Assembly (NCBI GenBank): GCA_031289575.1
Contig: JAITPE010000055.1
Span: 1 to 7,103 of the forward strand
DNA length: 7,103 nucleotides
Direction: 5' to 3'
Source: Spirochaetia bacterium
Lineage (GTDB): Bacteria; Spirochaetota; UBA4802; UBA5550
The position numbers were made by a program, and so were the translations under genes. Shown here one piece after another: positions 1-5,984 of this stretch. The notes under the pieces are model-generated. The model did not search any database, was not told the DNA's origin, and saw only the letters and a list, made by a program, of their open reading frames with translations. Each line of letters starts with the position of its first letter. Within the stretch, counting starts at the first letter, position 1.

Positions 1-46
1 CAACATGTTGTAGGGGCAACCCTTGCGGTTGCCCCTGATTTGTTGA
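1..46. repeat. Palindromic hairpin repeat (REP/MITE-like) or terminator of an off-window gene
   Basis: A perfect 10-bp stem is formed by AGGGGCAACC (12-21) and GGTTGCCCCT (27-36) around the 5-base loop CTTGC. Outside it, CAACA (1-5) can pair with TGTTG (41-45), and bases 1-10 (CAACATGTTG) are a perfect palindrome in their own right. From memory, GGGGCAACC...GGTTGCCCC-type hairpins occur as dispersed intergenic repeats in several bacterial phyla, so a REP-like element is my first reading. The T-run at 47-51 lies ten bases past the stem, too far for a classical intrinsic terminator, although it could still end transcription from a gene to the left. The element may continue beyond the left edge. 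Confidence 0.6.
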
Positions 47-76
47 TTTTTGTGGACACCACAACCGCAAAAAATC
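45..76. other. Second dyad (hairpin) next to the repeat
   Basis: TTGTGG (50-55) and CCACAA (59-64) form a perfect 6-bp stem with a 3-base ACA loop. Alternatively GATTTTT (45-51) pairs with AAAAATC (70-76) around a GTGG/CCAC core, leaving a 7-base bulge at 63-69. The structure ends just before the TTGACC promoter-like hexamer. It may be part of the same mobile repeat or an operator/terminator-like structure; the sequence does not decide. Confidence 0.4.
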
Positions 77-78
77 TC

Positions 79-107
79 TTGACCGCGTGCCTGTTCTGTT
101 TTAGTTA
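79..107 (+). promoter_or_regulatory. Weak sigma70-like promoter candidate for the plus-strand gene cluster
   Basis: TTGACC (79-84) matches five of six bases of the -35 consensus. At 17-bp spacing the -10 position (102-107, TAGTTA) matches poorly; TTTAGT (100-105) matches better but the spacing is short at 15. This is the only promoter-like signal I see between the hairpin repeats and the first gene, and the absence of gaps further down makes an upstream promoter expected. Treat as a guess. Confidence 0.25.
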
Positions 108-111
108 ACCT

Positions 112-164
112 CGACAGGATGTCGCAGTGCGGAGCGTGCACAGGACGTGCGAAAAACGCGGAGC
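112..164 (+). promoter_or_regulatory. Repeat-rich, possibly structured 5' leader
   Basis: The stretch before the first gene contains a small hairpin CGACA-GGA-TGTCG (112-124), a GCAC/GTGC dyad (138-141 with 147-150), CGTGC occurring twice (135-139, 146-150) and a direct repeat GCGGAGC (129-135 and 158-164). It would lie in the 5' UTR if the promoter candidate at 79-107 is real. I do not recognise it as a known riboswitch class. It may be a regulator-binding region or simply a GC-rich spacer. Confidence 0.3.
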
Positions 165-191
165 CTTCAGCTTATCTAATGAGGTTGAGCC

Positions 192-560
192 ATGTTAAAG
201 CGTGCGGTCTTATCTGTTCTTGTCTGCCTGTTTTCGGGGGGCATTGCCTTTGCCGATATTGATATGTCGAACGTGTACGCCTATCCGGTGCCCTATAATC
301 CCAAAAAGTCGTCGATGAAAGCAATAAAGTTCGATAAAGGTGTATGGCCGTCAGTATCGTCAATCAAAATGGAAGTCTTTGACATAAACGGAGACAGCGT
401 GACCGAGCGCACTTTTACAACGGCCGGCGACGTGCAGTGGAACGCGAGAAACAGCAGCGGGAAAATGGTCGCTCCCGGAATGTACATCATAAAGCTTTCG
501 GTCGAGGACTCTAACGGCGATTTTGGAAAAAAAATTATAAGGGTGCTCATTGCGTACTGA
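192..560 (+). CDS. Small secreted protein, FlgD-Ig / T9SS sorting-domain-like
   Basis: The 122-residue product has a clear signal peptide (basic MLKR, hydrophobic core, likely cleavage after AFA at residue 21), leaving about 100 residues. These form a single beta-rich domain of the FlgD Ig-like / type IX C-terminal sorting-domain type: VYAYPVPYNP (28-37, compare the usual 'vyPNPf'), VFDINGDSV (62-70, compare 'vyDlaGrlV'), VQWNARNSSGK (81-91) and APGMYIIKL (94-102). The end, GKKIIRVLIAY, resembles the terminal strand of sorting domains. No effector domain precedes it, so the protein is essentially signal peptide plus tail domain. GAGG (181-184), 7 bases before the ATG, is a good ribosome binding site. 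A 3-base gap separates it from the barrel gene, suggesting a joint envelope role. The domain class is fairly secure; the function (secreted, surface or periplasmic adaptor) is inference. Confidence 0.75.
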   Translation: MLKRAVLSVLVCLFSGGIAFADIDMSNVYAYPVPYNPKKSSMKAIKFDKGVWPSVSSIKMEVFDINGDSVTERTFTTAGDVQWNARNSSGKMVAPGMYIIKLSVEDSNGDFGKKIIRVLIAY

Positions 561-563
561 GAC

Positions 564-1577
564 ATGAAAAAATTATTGTTTATCGCGGTCTTGGTACCGC
601 TCCTGCAATCCGCTGCTGTTTTTGCCTCTGATGCCGGAAGCCGCGCGTCATATACGCGCGGCGGCTGGGTCGGCGCGCGCTACGCCGCAATGGGACAGTG
701 CGGCGCGGTGCTTGCCGACGATGTCTACGCAATATACTGGAACCCGGCCGGACTCTCCGAGCTCAAGAGCAAAAAGAAGGCCGATGCCGATGACATTCTT
801 GACAAAGCGAGAACCGGAAGCGTCGACCGCATAACCGAAGATGATCTCCTGAACTTCTCAGAGCCGGCCTCCGAGATGGGCGTCGCGCATCTCGGTATTT
901 CCGCGGCAAGGCTCGATATCGACCGCAACGCCCTCTTTGCCGGCGGCGCCTTCGGCCTTTTCAGCGGAGTTCTCGGCGTCGGGGTCTACAGCATATTATC
1001 GCTCGATATTCCGTCTTATGACGAAACAGGCGCGCCGACCGGCCAAACCGCTTACGCGGGTTCGGCCGGTTATCTTTCGTACGGCTGGAGCCTTGGCGTG
1101 GCCTCCGTCGGCTTTTCGCTCAAGGGCCTTTACGAAAGAATCGCTGATTACAGCTACGCCGGCGCGGCCATCGACGCGGGCGCGCAGGTTTTTGTTCTGC
1201 CCTTTATCAAGCTGGGTTTTGCGATGTACGATATAGGAACAGGCCTCATGCCGGTCAATGACGATAACGGCAGCCTTAAAAAGGAATACGACCTAGGAAA
1301 CCCATCGTTTCGAATCAACGCGGCTGTTATAAGCGATGTGGGTTTTACCCTTGTTGTCGGTTTTATGAGAAAACTTGAACAGGATGATTATTTTTTTAAC
1401 TTTGGCGTGCAGTACAATGTCAAACAATTTTTAAGCATATACGCCGGCATGAATAACGAGGATTTCTCGGCCGGACTTACTGTGAGAATCGGTAATTTAG
1501 ATGTCTCGTATGCCTTTGTCTTTGATAATATCAACGGTGGTGTCAATAATGTTGTCTCAACTTCCATGCTTTTCTAA
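564..1577 (+). CDS. PorV/UPF0164-family outer-membrane beta-barrel protein
   Basis: The 337-residue product begins with a signal peptide (about 1-21, MKKLLFIAVL..., cleavage near VFA|S). The family hallmark follows: GARYAAMGQCGAVLADDVYAI (38-58) leading into YWNPAGLSEL (58-67), matching the 'GaR..aMGgA..A..dd..A.yWNPAGL' start of PorV/PorQ/UPF0164 proteins. A charged insert (about 68-105, with KSKKK and acidic runs) precedes the alternating strands of a barrel rich in G, Y and F. The chain ends in STSMLF with a terminal phenylalanine, typical of barrels assembled by BAM. PorV in Bacteroidetes shuttles type IX cargo; UPF0164 proteins of spirochaetes are largely uncharacterised, so transport or secretion is only inferred. 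The start codon lies 3 bases after the previous stop and has little ribosome-binding signal, suggesting translational coupling. Its 3' end overlaps folP. Confidence 0.85.
   Translation: MKKLLFIAVLVPLLQSAAVFASDAGSRASYTRGGWVGARYAAMGQCGAVLADDVYAIYWNPAGLSELKSKKKADADDILDKARTGSVDRITEDDLLNFSEPASEMGVAHLGISAARLDIDRNALFAGGAFGLFSGVLGVGVYSILSLDIPSYDETGAPTGQTAYAGSAGYLSYGWSLGVASVGFSLKGLYERIADYSYAGAAIDAGAQVFVLPFIKLGFAMYDIGTGLMPVNDDNGSLKKEYDLGNPSFRINAAVISDVGFTLVVGFMRKLEQDDYFFNFGVQYNVKQFLSIYAGMNNEDFSAGLTVRIGNLDVSYAFVFDNINGGVNNVVSTSMLF
1536..1542 (+). promoter_or_regulatory. Ribosome binding site candidate that decides the folP start
   Basis: GGTGGTG sits 6 bases before the ATG at 1549, inside the barrel gene. 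The earlier in-frame ATG at 1501 has only a weak upstream GGTAATTTAG, and the ATG at 1591 is the conserved methionine of the MGILN motif, leaving no N-terminal strand. I therefore favour 1549. A TTG at 1552 is a further alternative. Confidence 0.45.
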
Positions 1578-2370
1578 ATTTCCGGCAATAATGGGCATAC
1601 TCAATGTTACGCCGGATTCCTTTTATGACGGCGGAAGGTACCTCGGCAAAGAGGCGGCTATGGAGCGCGCGCGTCAAATGGCGGATAACGGGGCCGATAT
1701 TATAGATGTCGGCGGAGAGTCAACCCGTCCCGGAGCGGCCGCGGTGGGAGCGCAGGAGGAGATGGACAGGGTTTGCCCTGTAATCGAGGCCGCCGCGAAA
1801 GAACTTCCGGTATTGCTTTCGGTAGACACCACAAAGAGCGCTGTCGCGGCCGCCGCGGCTGCCGCCGGAGCGTCAATCATCAACGATATAAGCGGGGCGT
1901 CCTTTGACGCCGCCATGCTCGGTACGGCGGCGGCCTCCGGCGCGGCCATAGTGCTCACTCATACATCGGGGCGGCCGCGTGAAATGCAGTCCAAAACATC
2001 TTACATCGACCTCATAGGTGAAATAAAAAGTTTTCTGGAACGCGTGAGCGCGGAAGCGGAGGCTAAGGGCATAGATAAGGGCCGGATTATTCTTGATCCG
2101 GGAATAGGTTTTGGAAAAACCTTTGAAGACAACTACAGAATAATCAGACATATCCCCGAATTAAAAAAAATTGGTTTTCCTCTCCTTATCGGCTTGTCAA
2201 GAAAATCGCTTATTGGTAAACTGTACGCAAAAGACGAAAACCGCTTGGCCGCGACAATCGCGCTCAACTCGGTGGCTGTTTACGCCGGAGCGGATATCAT
2301 AAGGGTGCACGATGTAAAAGCGCATAATCTCGCAATGGCTGCTCTTTTAAAGCTGAGGCAGGTTTCGTAA
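1549..2370 (+). CDS. folP: Dihydropteroate synthase
   Basis: It condenses 6-hydroxymethyl-dihydropterin diphosphate with p-aminobenzoate in cytosolic folate synthesis. The chosen start gives 273 residues (E. coli 282), a TIM barrel with every family motif in order: MGILNVTPDSF (15-25), GADIIDVGGESTRPGA (48-63, both PROSITE-type signatures), SVDTTKS (91-97), INDISG (111-116), HTSGRPREMQ (138-147), ILDPGIGFGKT (181-191), GLSRKS (215-220) and IRVHDV (251-256). The pterin-binding Asp93, Asn112, Asp183, Lys219 and Arg252 are in place. The residue aligned to E. coli Met139 is threonine here (Thr137, in LTHTSG versus LMHMQG). The start overlaps the barrel gene by 29 bases; an in-frame ATG at 1501 would add 16 residues of barrel-overlapping sequence with no family counterpart. 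cdaA follows after 8 bases, an arrangement seen in other Gram-negative bacteria. Confidence 0.95.
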   Translation: MLSQLPCFSKFPAIMGILNVTPDSFYDGGRYLGKEAAMERARQMADNGADIIDVGGESTRPGAAAVGAQEEMDRVCPVIEAAAKELPVLLSVDTTKSAVAAAAAAAGASIINDISGASFDAAMLGTAAASGAAIVLTHTSGRPREMQSKTSYIDLIGEIKSFLERVSAEAEAKGIDKGRIILDPGIGFGKTFEDNYRIIRHIPELKKIGFPLLIGLSRKSLIGKLYAKDENRLAATIALNSVAVYAGADIIRVHDVKAHNLAMAALLKLRQVS

Positions 2371-2378
2371 GGTATTTT

Positions 2379-3185
2379 ATGACAGATATATTCGGCAAAA
2401 TATCGCTGTATTTTTCCGATTTCTGGAATTCATATTTCAGACATGTGGTTGATATTGCCTTAGTGGGAGCGTTGTTCTATCTTGGGTACAGCCTTCTCAA
2501 CAAGACGAGGGCGATTCAGCTCATCAAGGGCTTTATAGTTATTTTCGTTGTGGCTATTCTATCCAATCTGCTAAGGCTCGACACCATTGATTGGATTATC
2601 AAAAACATAACCACCTCGCTCTTCATAACCGTAATCGTTGTCTTTCAGCCCGAACTGCGCCATCTCATAACACAGTTCGGCCAAAGGCACTGGCTCACCT
2701 CGGACATGGCAAAAAAATCCTTTCCGTTGGATGAGCTTGTAAACTCGATATTTTCCATGGCTAACGAAAAGGTCGTTTCGCTCATAGTGATTGAGCGGAA
2801 TACCGGCCTCAAGAGCTATGTGGAATCAGGAGTCGAAATAGATTCTGATATTTCCGAGGAGCTGATACGCACCGTTTTTTTTCCGCTGACTCCGCTCCAT
2901 GACGGGGCCGTTATTATACAGGACGGCCGGATCGCCGCGGCCGCGTGTTACCTTCCGCTCAGCGATTCCAAGCAGCTGAAAAAGCAAAGCGGCGCGCGCC
3001 ACAGGGCAGCGCTTGGCATTGCCGAAGAATCGGACGCGCTTGTGCTTGTAACCTCCGAGGAAAACGGAACTGTTTCGGTTATGGTAAACGGGAAGATGTA
3101 TTCGCGCATAAAGGATTCCGATTTAAAGAACATCATCCTGTTTTACATGAATCCAAAAACGGCTTACGAGGAGTATAAAATCTGA
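2379..3185 (+). CDS. cdaA: Membrane diadenylate cyclase (c-di-AMP synthase)
   Basis: It converts two ATP into cyclic di-AMP, a second messenger for potassium, osmotic and cell-wall homeostasis. The 268-residue length matches CdaA (YbbP/DacA). Three membrane helices lie at about 22-41, 47-64 and 78-90, ending in the family's FQPELR. The DAC domain follows from about 115: VIERNTGL (137-144), TPLHDGAVII (171-180, catalytic DGA at 175-177), GARHRAALGI (205-214, RHR at 207-209) and LVLVTSEENGTVSV (221-234). The usual GTRHR is GARHR here, with Ala206 where many relatives have a phosphate-contacting threonine. AAGG (2369-2372), overlapping the folP stop and 6 bases before the ATG, serves as ribosome binding site. 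Its stop overlaps the cdaR start by one base. Identity is very secure; activity is expected but not proven. Confidence 0.96.
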   Translation: MTDIFGKISLYFSDFWNSYFRHVVDIALVGALFYLGYSLLNKTRAIQLIKGFIVIFVVAILSNLLRLDTIDWIIKNITTSLFITVIVVFQPELRHLITQFGQRHWLTSDMAKKSFPLDELVNSIFSMANEKVVSLIVIERNTGLKSYVESGVEIDSDISEELIRTVFFPLTPLHDGAVIIQDGRIAAAACYLPLSDSKQLKKQSGARHRAALGIAEESDALVLVTSEENGTVSVMVNGKMYSRIKDSDLKNIILFYMNPKTAYEEYKI

Positions 3186-4153
3186 TGAGGCGTTTTATCG
3201 ATAAATTCAAGGCTCTCATCCGCAAAAAGGACCTTCTCCCGAAAATTATATGCCTTTTGCTCGCCTGCGTGCTGTGGGCATACCTTTCGCTTGTGGGCAA
3301 GGGGGGCGATGAGATACAGTTCCGCGTGGCGCTCTCGTTTGAAAATCTGCCCGCGGGCATGGCGGTATCGAATATATCAAACAGATTTGTAACCGTCCTT
3401 GTTCAAGGAAAAACAGAGGCGATCAAGAGCGTTCATGTGAACAATATAAAGGCAATAGTCGACCTTAAAAAACCGCAGGTCGGAGTGTCGGCCCAGTACC
3501 CTATTCAAATCATAAGAAGCGGGATTCCCGATGGAGTAAGCGTAGAGTCACGGCAATACTCGGCCGAGATTGTGGTTGAACTTCAGGAGTCAAAATCGAT
3601 CAAGGTTGTTCCGGTTATGACCGGCACGGTGGCCGCCGGTTTTTCAATAGGCCCTGTACGGGTAAAACCCGATACCGTGAGAGTGCGGGGGGCCAGGTCT
3701 ATTGTCGAAAGCCTGACTAAATTGGATACAGGCGCGATTTCCATTGACGGAGCCGAAAGCGATATTGTAACCGACATCGTGCTTAACTCGGAACACATTG
3801 ACTCTCTTGAACTTGGCGTGAGCCGTGTACAGGTAACAATTCCCGTGGCAAAGGAGGGCGCGTTTATCAATTTGTCTGTTCCGATTACAATAAAAAATCC
3901 TCCTAAGGGCTACGACTTGAGTTTAAGCGACACACAGACCGTTCTTGTGTATATAAAAAACAGCACAGGGGCAGCCTTGAACGCGGCCGATGTAAGCGAC
4001 GCGATTGACTCCGCCGAGATAGATGAACTCATGAAGAACAAAAAGAAAGCCGTCCTTAAACTTCCCGTCAGCGCCGCGGTCAAAAACATGGAAGGCATCG
4101 AGATAATTTCTGTTTCGCCCGAGGAAGCCGGAATCTCCGTATTGGTAAAGTAA
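3185..4153 (+). CDS. cdaR: CdaR/YbbR-domain membrane regulator of diadenylate cyclase
   Basis: The 322-residue protein has a short basic cytosolic N-terminus (to about 18), one membrane helix (about 19-38, ICLLLACVLWAYLSLV, the typical YbbR start with LW) and an extracytoplasmic part of about three YbbR repeats: roughly 44-133, 138-222 (VVPVMTGTVAAGFSIG, then VKPDTVRVRGARS, the classical repeat pattern) and 226-322 (more divergent). In Firmicutes CdaR binds CdaA and modulates c-di-AMP synthesis. B. subtilis CdaR carries more YbbR copies, so this is a shorter form, as is common in Gram-negative bacteria. The TGATG stop/start overlap with cdaA implies coupled translation and matched amounts of the two partners. 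A TAATG overlap links it to pdxJ. Confidence 0.92.
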   Translation: MRRFIDKFKALIRKKDLLPKIICLLLACVLWAYLSLVGKGGDEIQFRVALSFENLPAGMAVSNISNRFVTVLVQGKTEAIKSVHVNNIKAIVDLKKPQVGVSAQYPIQIIRSGIPDGVSVESRQYSAEIVVELQESKSIKVVPVMTGTVAAGFSIGPVRVKPDTVRVRGARSIVESLTKLDTGAISIDGAESDIVTDIVLNSEHIDSLELGVSRVQVTIPVAKEGAFINLSVPITIKNPPKGYDLSLSDTQTVLVYIKNSTGAALNAADVSDAIDSAEIDELMKNKKKAVLKLPVSAAVKNMEGIEIISVSPEEAGISVLVK

Positions 4154-4869
4154 TGCCCGAACTCTGTGTAAACATAGACCACATAGCCACGCTGAGACAG
4201 GCGCGCGGCGGAACCGAACCCGATGTCATAGCCTCTGCCCGCGTTTGCGAGGCAAACGGGGCAGCCGGAATCACCGTCCACCTTAGGGAAGACCGCCGCC
4301 ATATACAAGACAGCGACGCGGCCGCGCTCAAGGGCACGGTAAAGGGCTGCTTTAATTTGGAAATGGCGCTCTCCGATGACATTATAGGCGCGGCCAAAAA
4401 GATTGTTCCTGACCAAATAACCATTGTGCCCGAAAAGCGCGCCGAACTTACCACAGAGGGCGGCCTTGATGTGGAGGCCAACCGCGCCAAAATAGCAAAA
4501 ATTGTGAAGGAATTTCATGAAATAGGAGTCGTTGTGTCACTTTTCATCGAACCCTATCCGGAAACCGTTTTGCTTTCCAAAGAGCTTGGCGCCGACTATG
4601 TCGAGCTGCATACCGGAACCTATTGCAACGCAGGCCCGCAGACAGTCCGGCATGAGATAGAGCGCATATACGCGGCGGCCCGTGCCGCGGCCTCTGCCGG
4701 CATAGGCCTCAACGCCGGGCACGGGCTCAATTACACAAACCTGCCGCCGCTTCTCAAGGCCGAAGGGCTTCATGAACTCAATATAGGCCATTCCATAATT
4801 TCAAGGGCGGTTTTTACCGGCCTTGAAATTGCGGTTCAGGAAATGTGCCGAATCATAAAACAGCAGTGA
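4153..4869 (+). CDS. pdxJ: Pyridoxine 5'-phosphate synthase
   Basis: It closes the ring of vitamin B6 from 1-deoxyxylulose 5-phosphate and 3-amino-2-oxopropyl phosphate in the DXP-dependent pathway. The 238-residue length is standard for this TIM-barrel enzyme. Hallmarks are complete: VNIDHIATLRQARGG (6-20), TVHLREDRRHI (41-51), NLEMA (68-72, catalytic Glu70), IVPEKRAELTTEGGLD (91-106), SLFIEP (129-134), ELHTGTYC (151-158), LNAGHGLNY (186-194, His190) and ELNIGHSIISRAVFTGLE (208-225). The ATG shares one base with the cdaR stop (TAATG). In several other Gram-negative bacteria pdxJ also lies near cdaA/ybbR and is followed by acpS; here the next gene is unrelated. The organism should therefore make B6 by the PdxA/PdxJ route rather than PdxS/PdxT. 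Confidence 0.97.
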   Translation: MPELCVNIDHIATLRQARGGTEPDVIASARVCEANGAAGITVHLREDRRHIQDSDAAALKGTVKGCFNLEMALSDDIIGAAKKIVPDQITIVPEKRAELTTEGGLDVEANRAKIAKIVKEFHEIGVVVSLFIEPYPETVLLSKELGADYVELHTGTYCNAGPQTVRHEIERIYAAARAAASAGIGLNAGHGLNYTNLPPLLKAEGLHELNIGHSIISRAVFTGLEIAVQEMCRIIKQQ

Positions 4870-4877
4870 GGTAATAA

Positions 4878-5498
4878 ATGGGGTATTACATTTTTTCTTA
4901 TGGAATAAACACAGGTAAAATAGCGGCGGCCTTCCACTCCGGCGATGAAAAAATATTGCAGCAGGTGCAGGAAACCGACACATTTGACAGCTATAGGGAC
5001 TTTTTGCCGAGCGGCAAAAAGACCACCCCCGAAAAGGCCATAGATGATATTATAAAAAACAAGCCCTATGATACCGAATCGAATTTCGCTTACGGCTACG
5101 CGCTTATTTGCATGTGTGACGCGCTTGGCGAAAAATTGCCCTATATGCAGGAAATCAAATTGGGATACGAAACCGACCTTGTTAACGAATGCCTTGATGA
5201 GGATTTTAACATTAAGGAAATGGAAATAGAAAACAAATTATTTGAAAAAAAAATCCCGTTCGAAATACCCGCTATAGATGACTGGCCGATGATAGGCTTT
5301 TTGGGCGGACAAGGATTGGCCGAACTGAAAAAAACGCTCTCCAAAATAAAAATCACAGAGGAAGAAATAGACGAATTGTTTGAAGGCGACGAGGCCGATG
5401 ACGACAAGGGCTGCGCGTATCAGCATATTAAAGGAATCATGGACAATATCGACTACTGTATCGATAATAATTTGGAGATGATAAGTTTTTGCCATTGA
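4878..5498 (+). CDS. Uncharacterised protein, DUF7691-like
   Basis: The 206-residue soluble protein has no signal peptide or membrane segment and is acidic in its C-terminal half. Visible landmarks are MGYYIFSYGINTGKI (1-15) followed by SGDEKIL (21-27), YGYALICMCDALGEKLP (72-88), IPFEIPAIDDWPMIGFL (126-142), an acidic stretch (161-176, EEEIDELFEGDEADDD) and a C-terminal MISFCH. From memory this resembles the DUF7691 family ('..Y.vDl..l....GS.De.ll', 'YGYALE.LC..LGE.LP', 'P.P..ddwP.IG.L'), whose function I do not know; no catalytic motif is apparent. TGAGGT (4867-4872), overlapping the pdxJ stop, is its ribosome binding site, so it is probably co-transcribed with pdxJ. The gene is visibly richer in A-runs (nine A at 5245-5253) than its neighbours, which could mean later arrival. 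It is the last gene of the unit and converges on the Rrf2 gene. Confidence 0.7.
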   Translation: MGYYIFSYGINTGKIAAAFHSGDEKILQQVQETDTFDSYRDFLPSGKKTTPEKAIDDIIKNKPYDTESNFAYGYALICMCDALGEKLPYMQEIKLGYETDLVNECLDEDFNIKEMEIENKLFEKKIPFEIPAIDDWPMIGFLGGQGLAELKKTLSKIKITEEEIDELFEGDEADDDKGCAYQHIKGIMDNIDYCIDNNLEMISFCH

Positions 5499-5534
5499 TA
5501 TCGCGGCGCATTCCGAAATGGAACAATACATCTC

Positions 5535-5966
5535 CTATATTTCGTAAGTCACTTGTTCTTTGCAGCTCTGCCTTAGTTCGTCAAGCGTTGTGCTGTCGAC
5601 ATAATCCGCAATAACCTTGGACAGGCCCTTCCAAAAATCAAGGGTTTCACATCCGGAAGCTCTGGGACATTCATTTTTTTCGGTCTCCAAGCAGGTGACA
5701 GGCGCGAGATTGCCCTCTGTTGTGCGCAAGATCGTGCCTACCGTGTATTCGGCCGGATTTTTTGCCAGCCGGTACCCGCCTTGGGAACCGCGCAGGCTTT
5801 TAAGCATGCCGGCCTTTGATAGCTGAATCACTATCTGCTCAAGGTATTTTACCGATATTTCCTGCCGCACCGAGATATCCTTCAGTGTGATGAATTCGCC
5901 GGTATTGTGCTCGGCGAGGTCGAGCATCAATCGCAGAGCGTATCTCCCTTTTGTTGAAATCTTCAT
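5535..5966 (-). CDS. Rrf2-family transcriptional regulator with clustered cysteines (IscR/NsrR-like)
   Basis: The 143-residue product starts with the Rrf2 hallmark MKISTKGRYALRLMLDLA (1-18), then a winged helix: ITLKDISVRQEIS (26-38), the recognition helix VKYLEQIVIQLSKAGMLKS (39-57) and the wing RGSQGGYRLAK (59-69). Cys92, Cys100 and Cys106 (C-X7-C-X5-C, then ETLDFW) lie where IscR and NsrR bind an iron-sulphur cluster, so it may sense Fe-S status, redox or nitric oxide; E. coli IscR has C-X5-C-X5-C. A fourth cysteine is at 135. A strong ribosome binding site AGGAG (5974-5978 on the complement) lies 7 bases before the ATG and fixes the start. No isc/suf or cysteine-synthesis genes are in view, so the target is unknown; autoregulation is plausible. 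Confidence 0.92.
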   Translation of the reverse strand: MKISTKGRYALRLMLDLAEHNTGEFITLKDISVRQEISVKYLEQIVIQLSKAGMLKSLRGSQGGYRLAKNPAEYTVGTILRTTEGNLAPVTCLETEKNECPRASGCETLDFWKGLSKVIADYVDSTTLDELRQSCKEQVTYEI

Positions 5967-5984
5967 AAGTTCACTCCTGATAGC

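Noticed and set aside
937..1236. Open frame of 99 codons inside the barrel gene in another frame
   Set aside because: It is Arg/Ala/Pro-rich with no start signal, and lies wholly inside the well-supported barrel gene.
1501..1548. Upstream ATG extending FolP by 16 residues
   Set aside because: The extra residues deepen the overlap with the barrel gene, have no family counterpart and lack a good ribosome binding site; 1549 has GGTGGTG 6 bases upstream.
4080..4490. A second antisense open frame opposite pdxJ (136 codons)
   Set aside because: It is a shadow of the conserved PdxJ frame, rich in Ser/Ala/Arg and without family features.
3910..4518. Long minus-strand open frame (202 codons) opposite cdaR and pdxJ
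   Set aside because: The plus strand there encodes conserved CdaR and PdxJ motifs. The antisense product has no recognisable domain and low-complexity codon-shadow composition.
5474..5535. GGAGATG...CATCTCC inverted repeat spanning the convergent gene ends, with a small TTCC/GGAA hairpin inside, as a bidirectional terminator
   Set aside because: The loop is 48 bases long, the arms are 7 bp, they lie partly inside both coding regions, and neither strand has a T-run after it. Chance pairing is likely.
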